From Pseudomonas marginalis (lineage in GTDB: Bacteria > Pseudomonadota > Gammaproteobacteria > Pseudomonadales > Pseudomonadaceae): 64,000 bases of DNA. Shown here piece after piece: positions 26,836-34,868 of the stretch. Numbering within the stretch: position 1 is the stretch's first letter; every line of letters starts with the position of its first letter. The DNA is taken from contig NZ_VTFG01000001.1 in NCBI RefSeq assembly GCF_008692035.1, forward strand, positions 992,001 through 1,056,000, read 5' to 3'. Below the pieces are notes generated by a model that made no database searches, had not been told where the DNA came from, and worked only from the letters and a program-made list of their open reading frames with translations. Position numbers and translations under genes: made by a program.

Positions 26836-27060
26836 ATGAAAATATTCGGCAGCGACAACAGCGAGCTGATGACCGTGAGCGCCATAGAGCGCAGCGGTGA
26901 CGACCTAGTACTCAAGGGTAAGATCTTCGGCGCCATGCCCATGCTGGCCAGGGTGCGACCGGAAGAAGCACGTGCAGCCTTGCGCCTGCTTGATATCAAG
27001 ACGGCTGTGTTCCTCTTGAGCCTGCTGTTCAGGCCGGCCAGCCGCAAAGCCGGCAAGTAG
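26836..27060 (+). CDS. small protein of unknown function
   Basis: 74 aa: MKIFGSDNSELMTVSAIERSGDDLVLKGKIFGAMPMLARVRPEEARAALRLLDIKTAVFLLSLLFRPASRKAGK. It has one hydrophobic stretch near the C-terminus (TAVFLLSLLF) followed by a basic tail. Two bases separate it from the oxidoreductase stop, and its reading frame is cleanly bounded, so it is probably a real partner gene. I cannot assign a function. Confidence 0.7.
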   Translation: MKIFGSDNSELMTVSAIERSGDDLVLKGKIFGAMPMLARVRPEEARAALRLLDIKTAVFLLSLLFRPASRKAGK

Positions 27061-27111
27061 GCGCCAGGGTGCTGCAGGAGAGCGGCTTGGCCACTCACCT
27101 GCAGCGCTGCA

Positions 27112-27474
27112 TCAGTCCACTCCCAACTCCACCACCCCACCGCTCAGCCGCACTGGCCATACCCGCAAACGCTGGTGCGGTGCCTCCAGGCACTGGCCGT
27201 CTTCCAAACGGTAATGCTGCTTGTAGATCGGCGCGGCCACCACCAGGTCGCCCTTGATGCTGCCGACCAGCCCGCGTCCGATCACATTCGCGCCGGATTC
27301 CGGGTCGTGGTTGTCGATGGCGTACAGCGTCTGGTCCCGGGCGCCGGGCAGGTAGAACAGCGCGACTTGGGCGCCGTCCAGCCACACCACGACGCCGGAA
27401 TTACTCACCAGGTCGGTCTCGTTGCACACGCTTTTCCAGGTGGCAAGGTTGCGCTGCGTGTTGGACTGGCTCAT
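27112..27474 (-). CDS. nirD: nitrite reductase (NADH) small subunit NirD
   Basis: 120 aa from ATG 27474, which shares its first base with the nirB stop (TGATG). It has the Rieske-like fold of NirD (VVVWLDGAQVALFYLPGARDQTLYAIDNHDPESGANVIGRGLVG) but, as usual for this subunit, none of the Cys/His cluster ligands. Partner of NirB in the cytoplasmic reduction of nitrite to ammonium. Co-transcribed with and translationally coupled to nirB. Confidence 0.92.
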   Translation of the reverse strand: MSQSNTQRNLATWKSVCNETDLVSNSGVVVWLDGAQVALFYLPGARDQTLYAIDNHDPESGANVIGRGLVGSIKGDLVVAAPIYKQHYRLEDGQCLEAPHQRLRVWPVRLSGGVVELGVD

Positions 27475-30017
27475 CAGGCAAGCTCCTCGGTGACGGCAAT
27501 CAGGTTGAGTTCGGCGGCCATGATCGGCCGACGCTGGCCGCGTTCCTGGACAAAGTGGATGTCCGGGTCGGGGCGTTTGTCGTTGACGAAGGTGCGGAAG
27601 CGCTTGAGTTTTTCCGGGTCCTTGAGGGCGTTGGCCCACTCGCATTCATAGCGGTCGACCACCAGTTGCATCTGCGCTTCGAGCTCGGCGCCCAGGCCCA
27701 GGCTGTCGTGCAGGATCACGTCCTTGAGGAAATCCAGGCCGCCTTCCAGGCTTTCGCGCCAGACCGAGGTGCGTTGCAATTTGTCGGCGGTGCGGATGTA
27801 GAACATCAGGAAGCGGTCGATGTACTGGATCAGCGTGGCGTCATCCAGGTCGGTGGCGAACAGTTCGGCGTGGCGTGGGCGCATGCCGCCGTTGCCGGCG
27901 ATGTAGAGGTTCCAGCCCTTCTCGGTGGCGATCACGCCCACGTCCTTGCTCTGCGCCTCGGCGCATTCGCGGGTGCAGCCGGATACCGCGAACTTGAGCT
28001 TGTGCGGCGAACGCAGGCCCTTGTAGCGGTCCTCGATCAGCAGCGCCATTTTCACGCTGTCCTGCACACCGTAGCGGCACCAGGTGCTGCCCACGCAGGA
28101 CTTCACCGTGCGCGTGGACTTGCCATAGGCGTGGCCGGTTTCAAACCCGGCCGCGATCAGCTCGGCCCAGATGTCCGGCAACTCGTGCAGTTGCGCGCCA
28201 AACAGGTCGATGCGCTGGCCGCCGGTGATCTTGGTGTAGAGGTCGTATTTCTTCGCCACTTCGCCAATCACGATCAGCTTGTCGGCGGTGATCTCACCGC
28301 CCGGAATACGCGGCACTACCGAGTAGGTGCCGTTCTTCTGCATGTTGGCCATGAAGGTGTCGTTGGTGTCCTGCAACGGCACCAGGGACGCGTCCATGAT
28401 CGGCTGGTTCCAGCACGAGGCCAGGATCGACCCCACCGCCGGTTTGCACACATCGCAGCCGGTGTGGCCACGGCCGTGCCTGGCCAGCAGTTCTTCGAAG
28501 GTGGTCACCCCTTCCACGCGCACCAGGGCATACAACTCCTGGCGGGTATAGGCAAAGTGTTCGCACAGGCTCTTGTCGACGCTGACGCCACGGGCAATCA
28601 GCTCGTGCTCAAACACCTGCTTGAGCAACCCGGCACACCCACCGCAACCGGTGCAGGCCTTGGTCTGCGACTTGAGCAGGCCAAGGTCGCTGCAACCGCC
28701 GTCGATGGCCGAGCAGATCGCGCCCTTGTTGACGTTATGGCACGAGCACACCGTGGCAGAGTCCGGCAAGGCGCCTGGGCCGAGGGTCGGTGCGCCGCTG
28801 GACGATGGCAGGATCAGGCTGGCCGGTTCGGCCGGCAGCGCGATGCTGTTCTGCATGTATTGCAGCAAGGTGTCGTAGTAGCTGTTGTCGCCGACCAGCA
28901 CCGCGCCGATCACGTGTTTGCCGCTCGCATCCACCACCAGGCGCCGATAGCTGGCGGTCGCCTCGTCGATGAACTGGTAGCTGCGCGCACCCGGCGTATG
29001 GGCGTGGGCGTCGCCGATGGAGCCCACGTCCACGCCCAGCAACTTGAGCTTGGTGGACATGTCGGCGCCGACAAACGGCTCGGCGCTGTGCTCGCACAAC
29101 AGCGCGGCGACGCCACGGGCCATTTGGTAACCCGGCGCAACCAGGCCGAACAGGCTGCCGTTCCAGGAAGCGCATTCGCCAATCGCATAGATGTTGGGGT
29201 CGCAGCTCAAGCACTCGTCGTTGATCACCACGCCGCCGCGCGGGCCAATGTCCAGGCCGGCCTGGCGAGCCAGGGCGTCCTGGGCGCGGATCCCGGCGGA
29301 GAACACAATCAGGTCAGTCTCAAGGAACTCGTCATTGGCAAAGTTCATGCGATAGCGGTACCGCTCGCCGGCGCTGATCGACTGGGTGGCGCGGGACAGA
29401 TGCACACCGACGCCCAGCCGCTCGATCTGGGCCTTGAGGGCCAGGCCGCCAAAATCATCCAGCTGTACCGGCATCAAGCGCGGCGCGAATTCCACCACAT
29501 GGGCTTCCAGGCCCAGGCTTTTCAGGGCGTTGGCGGCTTCCAGGCCGAGCAGGCCACCGCCCACCACCACACCACGGCGGGCATTGGCGGCTGCGGCACG
29601 GATGGCGTCGAGGTCTTCGAGGGTGCGATACACCAGGCGCGAGTCGCCTTCGGCGCCCTCGATCGGCGGTACGAACGGATAGGAACCGGTGGCCAGCACC
29701 AGCTTGTCGTAGCCCACGCAGCCCTGGGCGGTGATCACTTCACAGCGTTCGCGATCGATCTCCAGCACCGGTACACCCAGGTGCAGGGTGACACCCGGCG
29801 TCTGGTACAACGCGGCGTCCGACAACGCCAGGGACTCGGCATCGCGGCCGGTGAAATACTCGGAAAGGTGCACGCGGTCATAGGCACGCATCGGCTCTTC
29901 GCTGAACACGTGCAACCGGTAGTGATCCAGCGCGCCGCGTTCGATCAATTGCTCCACGCAATGGTGGCCGACCATGCCATTGCCGACGACGATCAGGGTT
30001 TTCATCTGTTTGTTCAT
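27474..30017 (-). CDS. nirB: assimilatory nitrite reductase (NADH) large subunit NirB
   Basis: About 847 aa from ATG 30017 (alternatives: GTG 30026, ATG 30005; none has a strong ribosome site). Order: FAD/NADH reductase domain (TLIVVGNGMVGHHCVEQL, GVVVGGGLLGLEAANALKSLG), a BFD-like [2Fe-2S] domain (CSCHNVNKGAICSAI ... CTGCGGC), two nitrite/sulfite reductase half-domains, and siroheme/[4Fe-4S] ligands CVGSTWC and CTREC. Reduces nitrite to ammonium. It has a sigma-54-like promoter and a leader terminator, suggesting nitrogen and nitrate/nitrite control. Divergent from the nitrate reductase gene. Confidence 0.95.
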   Translation of the reverse strand: MNKQMKTLIVVGNGMVGHHCVEQLIERGALDHYRLHVFSEEPMRAYDRVHLSEYFTGRDAESLALSDAALYQTPGVTLHLGVPVLEIDRERCEVITAQGCVGYDKLVLATGSYPFVPPIEGAEGDSRLVYRTLEDLDAIRAAAANARRGVVVGGGLLGLEAANALKSLGLEAHVVEFAPRLMPVQLDDFGGLALKAQIERLGVGVHLSRATQSISAGERYRYRMNFANDEFLETDLIVFSAGIRAQDALARQAGLDIGPRGGVVINDECLSCDPNIYAIGECASWNGSLFGLVAPGYQMARGVAALLCEHSAEPFVGADMSTKLKLLGVDVGSIGDAHAHTPGARSYQFIDEATASYRRLVVDASGKHVIGAVLVGDNSYYDTLLQYMQNSIALPAEPASLILPSSSGAPTLGPGALPDSATVCSCHNVNKGAICSAIDGGCSDLGLLKSQTKACTGCGGCAGLLKQVFEHELIARGVSVDKSLCEHFAYTRQELYALVRVEGVTTFEELLARHGRGHTGCDVCKPAVGSILASCWNQPIMDASLVPLQDTNDTFMANMQKNGTYSVVPRIPGGEITADKLIVIGEVAKKYDLYTKITGGQRIDLFGAQLHELPDIWAELIAAGFETGHAYGKSTRTVKSCVGSTWCRYGVQDSVKMALLIEDRYKGLRSPHKLKFAVSGCTRECAEAQSKDVGVIATEKGWNLYIAGNGGMRPRHAELFATDLDDATLIQYIDRFLMFYIRTADKLQRTSVWRESLEGGLDFLKDVILHDSLGLGAELEAQMQLVVDRYECEWANALKDPEKLKRFRTFVNDKRPDPDIHFVQERGQRRPIMAAELNLIAVTEELA

Positions 30018-30055
30018 AGCAAGCACCCGACAACGTTCATCACGGTTTAAAAAGC

Positions 30056-30090
30056 AAAAAAAAACGCCTGAAACCTTGCGGTTCCAGGCG
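30056..30090 (-). terminator. leader terminator (attenuator) of nirBD
   Basis: Read on the minus strand, an 11-bp stem with one mismatch (arms 30080-30090 and 30065-30075, loop of four) is followed by nine U (A run 30056-30064). It lies 39 bases upstream of the nirB start and well downstream of the promoter, so it must be bypassed for nirB expression. In Pseudomonas and related genera such leaders are controlled by the NasT antiterminator; NasT itself is not in the window. Confidence 0.8.
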
Positions 30091-30196
30091 CCTTTGCCTG
30101 TTCTTATGCGGGATCGGATCGGCGACTGCGCCGGATCTACCGCTTTATACCCCTGTTGTCGATCGTCGTTGACCGAGGTGGGTTGAGGGGGGAGCT

Positions 30197-30212
30197 TGCA
30201 GGGTCTGTGCCA
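30197..30212 (-). promoter_or_regulatory. sigma-54 promoter of nirBD
   Basis: Minus-strand TGGCACAGACCCTGCA matches TGGCAC-N5-TTGCA with one change (CTGCA). Transcription would start near 30186, giving a leader of about 170 bases that contains the terminator at 30056-30090. Sigma-54 control fits nitrogen assimilation. Confidence 0.7.
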
Positions 30213-30265
30213 ATTGGTCGCGAGCCTTACTGCGACGCCTTCTGGCGGTACTCATCGAGTCTGAA

Positions 30266-30315
30266 TGCACACTTCAGCGCCTCCAACTGGTGCATCCCGC
30301 GACAAAAAAGTGCAT
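30266..30315. promoter_or_regulatory. possible NtrC half-sites
   Basis: TGCAC (30266-30270), GGTGCA (30289-30294) and GTGCAT (30310-30315) lie upstream of both divergent sigma-54 promoters. They resemble halves of the NtrC site GCAC-N-GGTGC, but none forms a complete, correctly spaced dyad. Low confidence. Confidence 0.3.
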
Positions 30316-30344
30316 TCCCGGATAAAAATCAAAGGGTCACAGAA

Positions 30345-30547
30345 GAGCGGGCTTGCTGTGGTGAGCGGGCTTGCCCCGCGCTGGGCTGCGCAGCAGCCCT
30401 AAACCCAGGCACCTCAGTCCTTACAGGAAGTAAGCAGCGGCAGTGATGGGGCGGCTTCGCCACCCAGCGCGGGGCAAGCCCGCTCACCACAGCAAGCCCG
30501 CTCACCACAGTAATCCCGCTCACCACAACAAGCTGGCTTGCCACAAT
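30345..30547. repeat. REP/BIME cluster with 41-bp perfect inverted repeat and 18-bp tandem units
   Basis: The arms 30345-30385 and 30463-30503 are perfect reverse complements over 41 bp, separated by 77 bp that includes a GGGCTGCGCAGCAGCCC hairpin. The right arm runs into four 18-bp units (30476-30493, 30494-30511, 30512-30529, 30530-30547; the last is degenerate), each built on CCCGCTCACCACA. The REP core GCGGGCTTGCCCCGC is typical of fluorescens-group pseudomonads. No coding sequence lies within. It sits between the nir and nas promoters. Confidence 0.85.
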
Positions 30548-30566
30548 TTGCCTGTGCTTAAGAAAT

Positions 30567-30582
30567 TGGCGCGTGACTTGCT
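30567..30582 (+). promoter_or_regulatory. sigma-54 promoter of the nitrate reductase gene
   Basis: TGGCGCGTGACTTGCT matches the consensus TGGCACG-N4-TTGCW at all but one conserved position, with correct spacing. The start of transcription should be near 30593, giving a leader of about 119 bases that contains the terminator at 30631-30678. Confidence 0.75.
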
Positions 30583-30630
30583 AGGAACACACACAGAGCA
30601 GTCAACGCTGATTGCCCATTCACGACAAAG

Positions 30631-30678
30631 GCGCCGTGCAATCCCCGTTTCCAACGGAGGGTTGCAGGGCGCTTTTTT
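30631..30678 (+). terminator. leader terminator (attenuator) of the nitrate reductase gene
   Basis: A long imperfect stem (arms 30631-30646 and 30657-30672; the base is GCGCC/GGCGC and the middle TGCAA/TTGCA) is followed by six T (30673-30678). It lies 34 bases before the ATG and after the sigma-54 promoter, so transcription must read through it. Paired with the similar nirB leader, this implies antitermination, as known for NasT (ANTAR) systems. Confidence 0.78.
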
Positions 30679-30711
30679 GTTGGCGGGCAGAAAAAGTTTC
30701 GAGGGTGACGG

Positions 30712-33700
30712 ATGGCAAACCAAAGCGTACGCAGTGTGTGTCCCTATTGTGGTGTGGGCTGCGGCATCATCATGCAGGTCGAGCACAATAAGGTGGTCAA
30801 GGTCATCGGTGATAAGGCCCACCCCACCAACTTCGGCCGCCTGTGCACCAAAGGCACCACCTGCGGGCAGGCCATCGCCGAGTCCGGGCGGATGGAAAAC
30901 GCCTACCTGCGCGAGAAGCGTGACCACGACCCGGTGCGCATCGCCATGGACACCGCCATCAGCGAAACCGCCGGGCGCCTGCGCGGCATCCTCGACAGTC
31001 ACGGGCCGGATGCCCTGTCCTTTTACGTCTCCGGGCAAATGTCCCTGGAGGCCCAGTACCTGATCAATAAGCTGGCCAAGGGCTTTGTGCGCACCAACAA
31101 CGTCGAGTCCAACTCGCGCCTGTGCATGGCCAGCGCCGGCAGCGGCTACAAGCTGTCCCTGGGCTCCGACGGGCCGCCGGGCTCCTATGAAGACTTCGAC
31201 CGCGCCGACCTGTTCTTCGTGATCGGCGCCAATATGGCCGACTGTCACCCGATCCTGTTCCTGCGCATGATGGACCGGATCAAGGCCGGGGCGAAGCTGA
31301 TCGTGGTCGACCCACGGCGCAGCGCCACGGCGGACAAGGCCGGCCTGTACCTGCCGATCAAACCCGGCACCGACCTCGCCCTGCTCAATGGCCTGTTGCA
31401 CCTGCTGGTCAAGAACGGCCACACCGACCCCGCGTTCATTGCCGCGTTCACCGAGGGCTGGGAGGCCATGCCCGGCTTTCTCGAGGACTACCCGCCGCAC
31501 ACGGTCGCCGAGATCACCGGCCTGGCGGAAGCGGATATCCGCCAGGCCGCCGACTGGATAGGCGCCGCCGCCGAGTGGATGAGCTGCTGGACCATGGGCC
31601 TCAACCAAAGCACCCACGGCACCTGGAACACCAACGCGCTGTGCAACCTGCACCTGGCCACCGGCGCCATCTGCCGCCCCGGCAGCGGGCCGTTTTCCCT
31701 CACCGGCCAACCCAATGCCATGGGCGGCCGTGAGATGGGCTACATGGGCCCGGGCCTGCCGGGGCAGCGCTCGGTGCTGGTGGAAGCCGACCGCGCATTT
31801 ATCGAAGACCTCTGGCAGATCCCCCCAGGCAGCCTGCCGCGCCAGGTCGGCGGCGGCACCGTGGCGCTGTTCGAGCAGATGAGCGCCGGGCAGATCAAGG
31901 CCTGCTGGATCATCTGCACCAACCCGGTGGCCAGCGCGCCCAATCGCCGCAAGGTCATCGAAGGCCTGCAAGCCGCCGAACTGGTGATCACCCAGGACGC
32001 CTTCCTCGACACCGAAACCAACCGCTACGCCGACATCCTGCTGCCCGGTGCGCTGTGGGCCGAGGCCGATGGGGTGATGATCAACTCCGAGCGCAACCTG
32101 ACCCTGATGCAAAAAGCCGTCGAACCACCGGGCCAGACCTTGCCCGACTGGCAGATCATCGCCAGGGTCGCTTGCGAGATGGGCTTTGCCGAAGCCTTCA
32201 CCTATGCCAGCGCCGCCGAGGTCTTCGACGAGATCAAGCGCGCCTGGAACCCCAAGACCGGCTATGACATTCGCGGCGCCAGCCATCAACGGCTGCGCGC
32301 GCAACCGCTGCAATGGCCCTGCGCTTCAGACGCCGGCGCGGACCGCAACCCGATCCGCTACCTGAATACAGGCACGCTCAGATTCGCCACCGAGAACGGC
32401 AAGGGCCAGTTCCTGGCGCGCCCGCATATGCCGCCGGCGGAGATGCCGGATGAGGCCTTCCCTTTCGTGCTCAACACCGGGCGTTTGCAGCACCAGTGGC
32501 ACACCCTGACCAAGACCGGCAAGGTCGCCACCCTGAACAAACTCAACCCCGGCCCCTTCGTCGAACTGCACCCCGAAGACGCCGCCAGCCTGGGCATCCA
32601 GGACAAGGACCGCGTGGAGGTGCGCTCCTGCCGCGGGCGTGCCGTACTGCCTGCGGTGGTCACCGACCGCGTGCGGCCGGGCAACTGTTTTGCGCCTTTC
32701 CACTGGAACGATGTATTTGGCGAAAACCTGGCGATCAACGCGGTGACCAACGACGCGGTCGATCCGATTTCCCTGCAACCCGAGTTCAAGTTCTGTGCCG
32801 TCGCCCTGGCCCGGGTCGAGTTGATCGATCACCAGTTTCTCGATGGGCCGGTCTCGCAAGACTTGCCCCCCTTAGTAGAGGACCTCACCCTGTCGCGCCT
32901 CGACGCCTTCGCCGATATTGCCGGCCTCCGTAACGTGCCGGCGCCGACACTGAGCGACAGCGAGCGTACTTACCTGGCAGGTTTCCTCAGCGGTCTGCGC
33001 TCCGAGGCCGGGCGCCTGGCAGCGGGTGTGCCGGTGATGCCAACCCATGCGCCGCTGACCAAGGATTCCCGACTGTGGCTGGACGGTTTGCTCGGCGGAT
33101 TGTTCAGCCGCGCAGACGTCAGCGCCATCGCCGCAACGCCCTCCCCGGCCGTCACCCTGTTATGGGCCTCCCAGACCGGCAACGCCGAAGCCCTCGCCGA
33201 GCGATTCGCCAAGCGCCTGCGCGACGCCGGTATCAGCGTCGAGCTCAGCGCGATGGCGGATTTCCCGGCCAGCAAACTGGCGAGCACACAAAACCTGGCG
33301 CTGATCAGCAGTACCTTCGGCGACGGCGACCCGCCGGACAATGGCGAAGGCTTCTGGCACAGCCTCAGCACCGCCGAGATGCGCCTGGAATCGCTGCGCT
33401 TTGCGGTACTGGCCCTGGGCGATCCGAATTACGACCAGTTCTGCAAGCACGGCAAACGCCTTGACCAGCGCCTGCTGGAGCTGGGCGCGACCCGCCTGCT
33501 GGAGCGCGTGGATTGCGACACCGAATTCGAAGAGCGCGCCGATGCGTGGCTGGCCCAATTCCAACAGACCCTCCACCCGGCAAAGCCCGTAGCCCCGGTA
33601 ACACCCGCCACACCGGCCGGCAAAACCAAGCTGCATGGCTCACGGCTGCTGCTCAACCGGCACCTGAACCCGCAGAGCACCCACAAGGAAACCCGCCAGT

Positions 33701-34719
33701 TCGCCCTGGACCTGACCGACTCCGGGCTGAGCTATGAAGCCGGTGATGCCCTGGGAGTGATGCCGCGCAACTGCCCGGAACTGGTCAACGAACTGCTCGA
33801 CCTGACGCGCCTGGATGCCAGTGCCTGCGTGAACATCGACACCTTCGGCGATGTACCGCTGCACCAGGCATTGACCCAGCGTTTCGAAATCGCCCGCCCC
33901 AGCAGCGACACCCTCGCCTTTATCGCCGAGCGCAGTGCCAACCCAGGCCTTAAGCGCCTGCTGAGCCCCGAGCACAAGACCGAACTGCAGGCTTGGCTGT
34001 GGGGCCGGCAACTGGTGGATGTGCTGCACGAGTACCCCATCGATTGCTCGGCGGACGAACTGCTCGGCACCCTCAAGCGCCTGCAACCACGTTTGTATTC
34101 AATCGCCTCCAGCGCCAAGGCCTACCCACAGGAAGTGCACCTCACCGTGGCCGCCGTGCGTTATGGCAAGCGCAAGGGCGTGTCCTCGACCTTCCTCGCC
34201 GACCGCGCCGCAGACAGCGAGGTGCCGTTGTTCGTGCAGCCGTCCAAGCACTTCCGCACACCGGCCGACGGCGACGTACCGATGATCATGATCGGCCCCG
34301 GCACCGGTGTGGCGCCGTTCCGCGCGTTTTTGCAGGAACGTCGGGCCCAGGGGCACCAGGGCCGCAACTGGCTGTTCTTCGGCGAGCAGCACGCGGCCAG
34401 CGACTTCTATTACCAGGATGAACTGCAAGGCATGCAGCGCGACGGCCTGCTCACCCACCTGAGCCTGGCGTTCTCCCGCGACCAGGCGCAAAAGATCTAC
34501 GTACAGGACCGCATCCACGAACAGGGTGCCGAGCTGTGGCGCTGGTTGCAGGACGGCGCCAGGCTGTATATCTGCGGGGATGCCAGCCATATGGCCAAGG
34601 ATGTCGACCAGGCGCTGCGCCAGGTCGCGCAAACCCACGGCGGGCTTGGCGTTGAGGGCGCAGTGGAGTACTGGCGCCAGTTGAGCGAACAGAAGCGTTA
34701 CCTGCGTGATGTCTACTGA
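30712..34719 (+). CDS. nasA: assimilatory nitrate reductase fused to sulfite reductase-type flavoprotein
   Basis: 1335 aa. Residues 1-760 are a molybdopterin nitrate reductase: [4Fe-4S] ligands Cys10, Cys13, Cys17 and Cys45 (CPYCGVGC ... RLCTKG), and NVESNSRLCMASA in the Mo-cofactor domain. From about 815 comes a CysJ-like flavodoxin domain (LLWASQTGNAEALAERFAKRL), then a FAD domain (YSIASSAKAYP) and from about 1190 the NADPH site (MIMIGPGTGVAPFRAFLQERR). The chain thus carries its own NADPH-to-molybdenum electron path, replacing a separate reductase. Cytoplasmic, first step of nitrate assimilation. Similar fusions are known in Pseudomonas. The start has GAGGGTGACGG before it. Confidence 0.93.
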   Translation: MANQSVRSVCPYCGVGCGIIMQVEHNKVVKVIGDKAHPTNFGRLCTKGTTCGQAIAESGRMENAYLREKRDHDPVRIAMDTAISETAGRLRGILDSHGPDALSFYVSGQMSLEAQYLINKLAKGFVRTNNVESNSRLCMASAGSGYKLSLGSDGPPGSYEDFDRADLFFVIGANMADCHPILFLRMMDRIKAGAKLIVVDPRRSATADKAGLYLPIKPGTDLALLNGLLHLLVKNGHTDPAFIAAFTEGWEAMPGFLEDYPPHTVAEITGLAEADIRQAADWIGAAAEWMSCWTMGLNQSTHGTWNTNALCNLHLATGAICRPGSGPFSLTGQPNAMGGREMGYMGPGLPGQRSVLVEADRAFIEDLWQIPPGSLPRQVGGGTVALFEQMSAGQIKACWIICTNPVASAPNRRKVIEGLQAAELVITQDAFLDTETNRYADILLPGALWAEADGVMINSERNLTLMQKAVEPPGQTLPDWQIIARVACEMGFAEAFTYASAAEVFDEIKRAWNPKTGYDIRGASHQRLRAQPLQWPCASDAGADRNPIRYLNTGTLRFATENGKGQFLARPHMPPAEMPDEAFPFVLNTGRLQHQWHTLTKTGKVATLNKLNPGPFVELHPEDAASLGIQDKDRVEVRSCRGRAVLPAVVTDRVRPGNCFAPFHWNDVFGENLAINAVTNDAVDPISLQPEFKFCAVALARVELIDHQFLDGPVSQDLPPLVEDLTLSRLDAFADIAGLRNVPAPTLSDSERTYLAGFLSGLRSEAGRLAAGVPVMPTHAPLTKDSRLWLDGLLGGLFSRADVSAIAATPSPAVTLLWASQTGNAEALAERFAKRLRDAGISVELSAMADFPASKLASTQNLALISSTFGDGDPPDNGEGFWHSLSTAEMRLESLRFAVLALGDPNYDQFCKHGKRLDQRLLELGATRLLERVDCDTEFEERADAWLAQFQQTLHPAKPVAPVTPATPAGKTKLHGSRLLLNRHLNPQSTHKETRQFALDLTDSGLSYEAGDALGVMPRNCPELVNELLDLTRLDASACVNIDTFGDVPLHQALTQRFEIARPSSDTLAFIAERSANPGLKRLLSPEHKTELQAWLWGRQLVDVLHEYPIDCSADELLGTLKRLQPRLYSIASSAKAYPQEVHLTVAAVRYGKRKGVSSTFLADRAADSEVPLFVQPSKHFRTPADGDVPMIMIGPGTGVAPFRAFLQERRAQGHQGRNWLFFGEQHAASDFYYQDELQGMQRDGLLTHLSLAFSRDQAQKIYVQDRIHEQGAELWRWLQDGARLYICGDASHMAKDVDQALRQVAQTHGGLGVEGAVEYWRQLSEQKRYLRDVY

Positions 34720-34868
34720 TTGGATACAGAACAATAAGCACTTTGTATTGTGTACAAAAAACCCTAAAGATTTACCGGCACCGGGCCGAAACAGCAGTGA
34801 TAGCAAATCGCCGCGCTGTTTTTCCTGAGCGGACGATTTGACCACCCTCTGCGCTGATGGTCGTCTCG

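Noticed and set aside
27112..27474. NirD as a true Rieske iron-sulfur protein
   Set aside because: The fold is Rieske-like, but the Cys-x-His and Cys-x2-His ligands are absent, as is normal for the NirD subunit.
27555..30050. 831-codon plus-strand open frame across nirB
   Set aside because: It is antisense to nirB, whose cofactor motifs are intact. The product is low-complexity (His, Gln, Ala, Val, Gly) without any domain, as expected from the complementary frame of a GC-rich gene.
30476..30547. Tandem 18-bp repeats as a possible CRISPR array
   Set aside because: The units are directly adjacent with no spacers and belong to a REP structure; no cas genes are nearby.
30520..32313. 597-codon minus-strand open frame across the nas promoter and nitrate reductase
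   Set aside because: It would span the sigma-54 promoter and leader terminator and is antisense to the molybdopterin domain. No motif found.
34742..34758. TTTGTA-N5-TACAAA repeat before the chemoreceptor as an operator
   Set aside because: The arms are short and AT-rich, there is no adjacent regulator gene, and such repeats are frequent by chance; kept only as a note.
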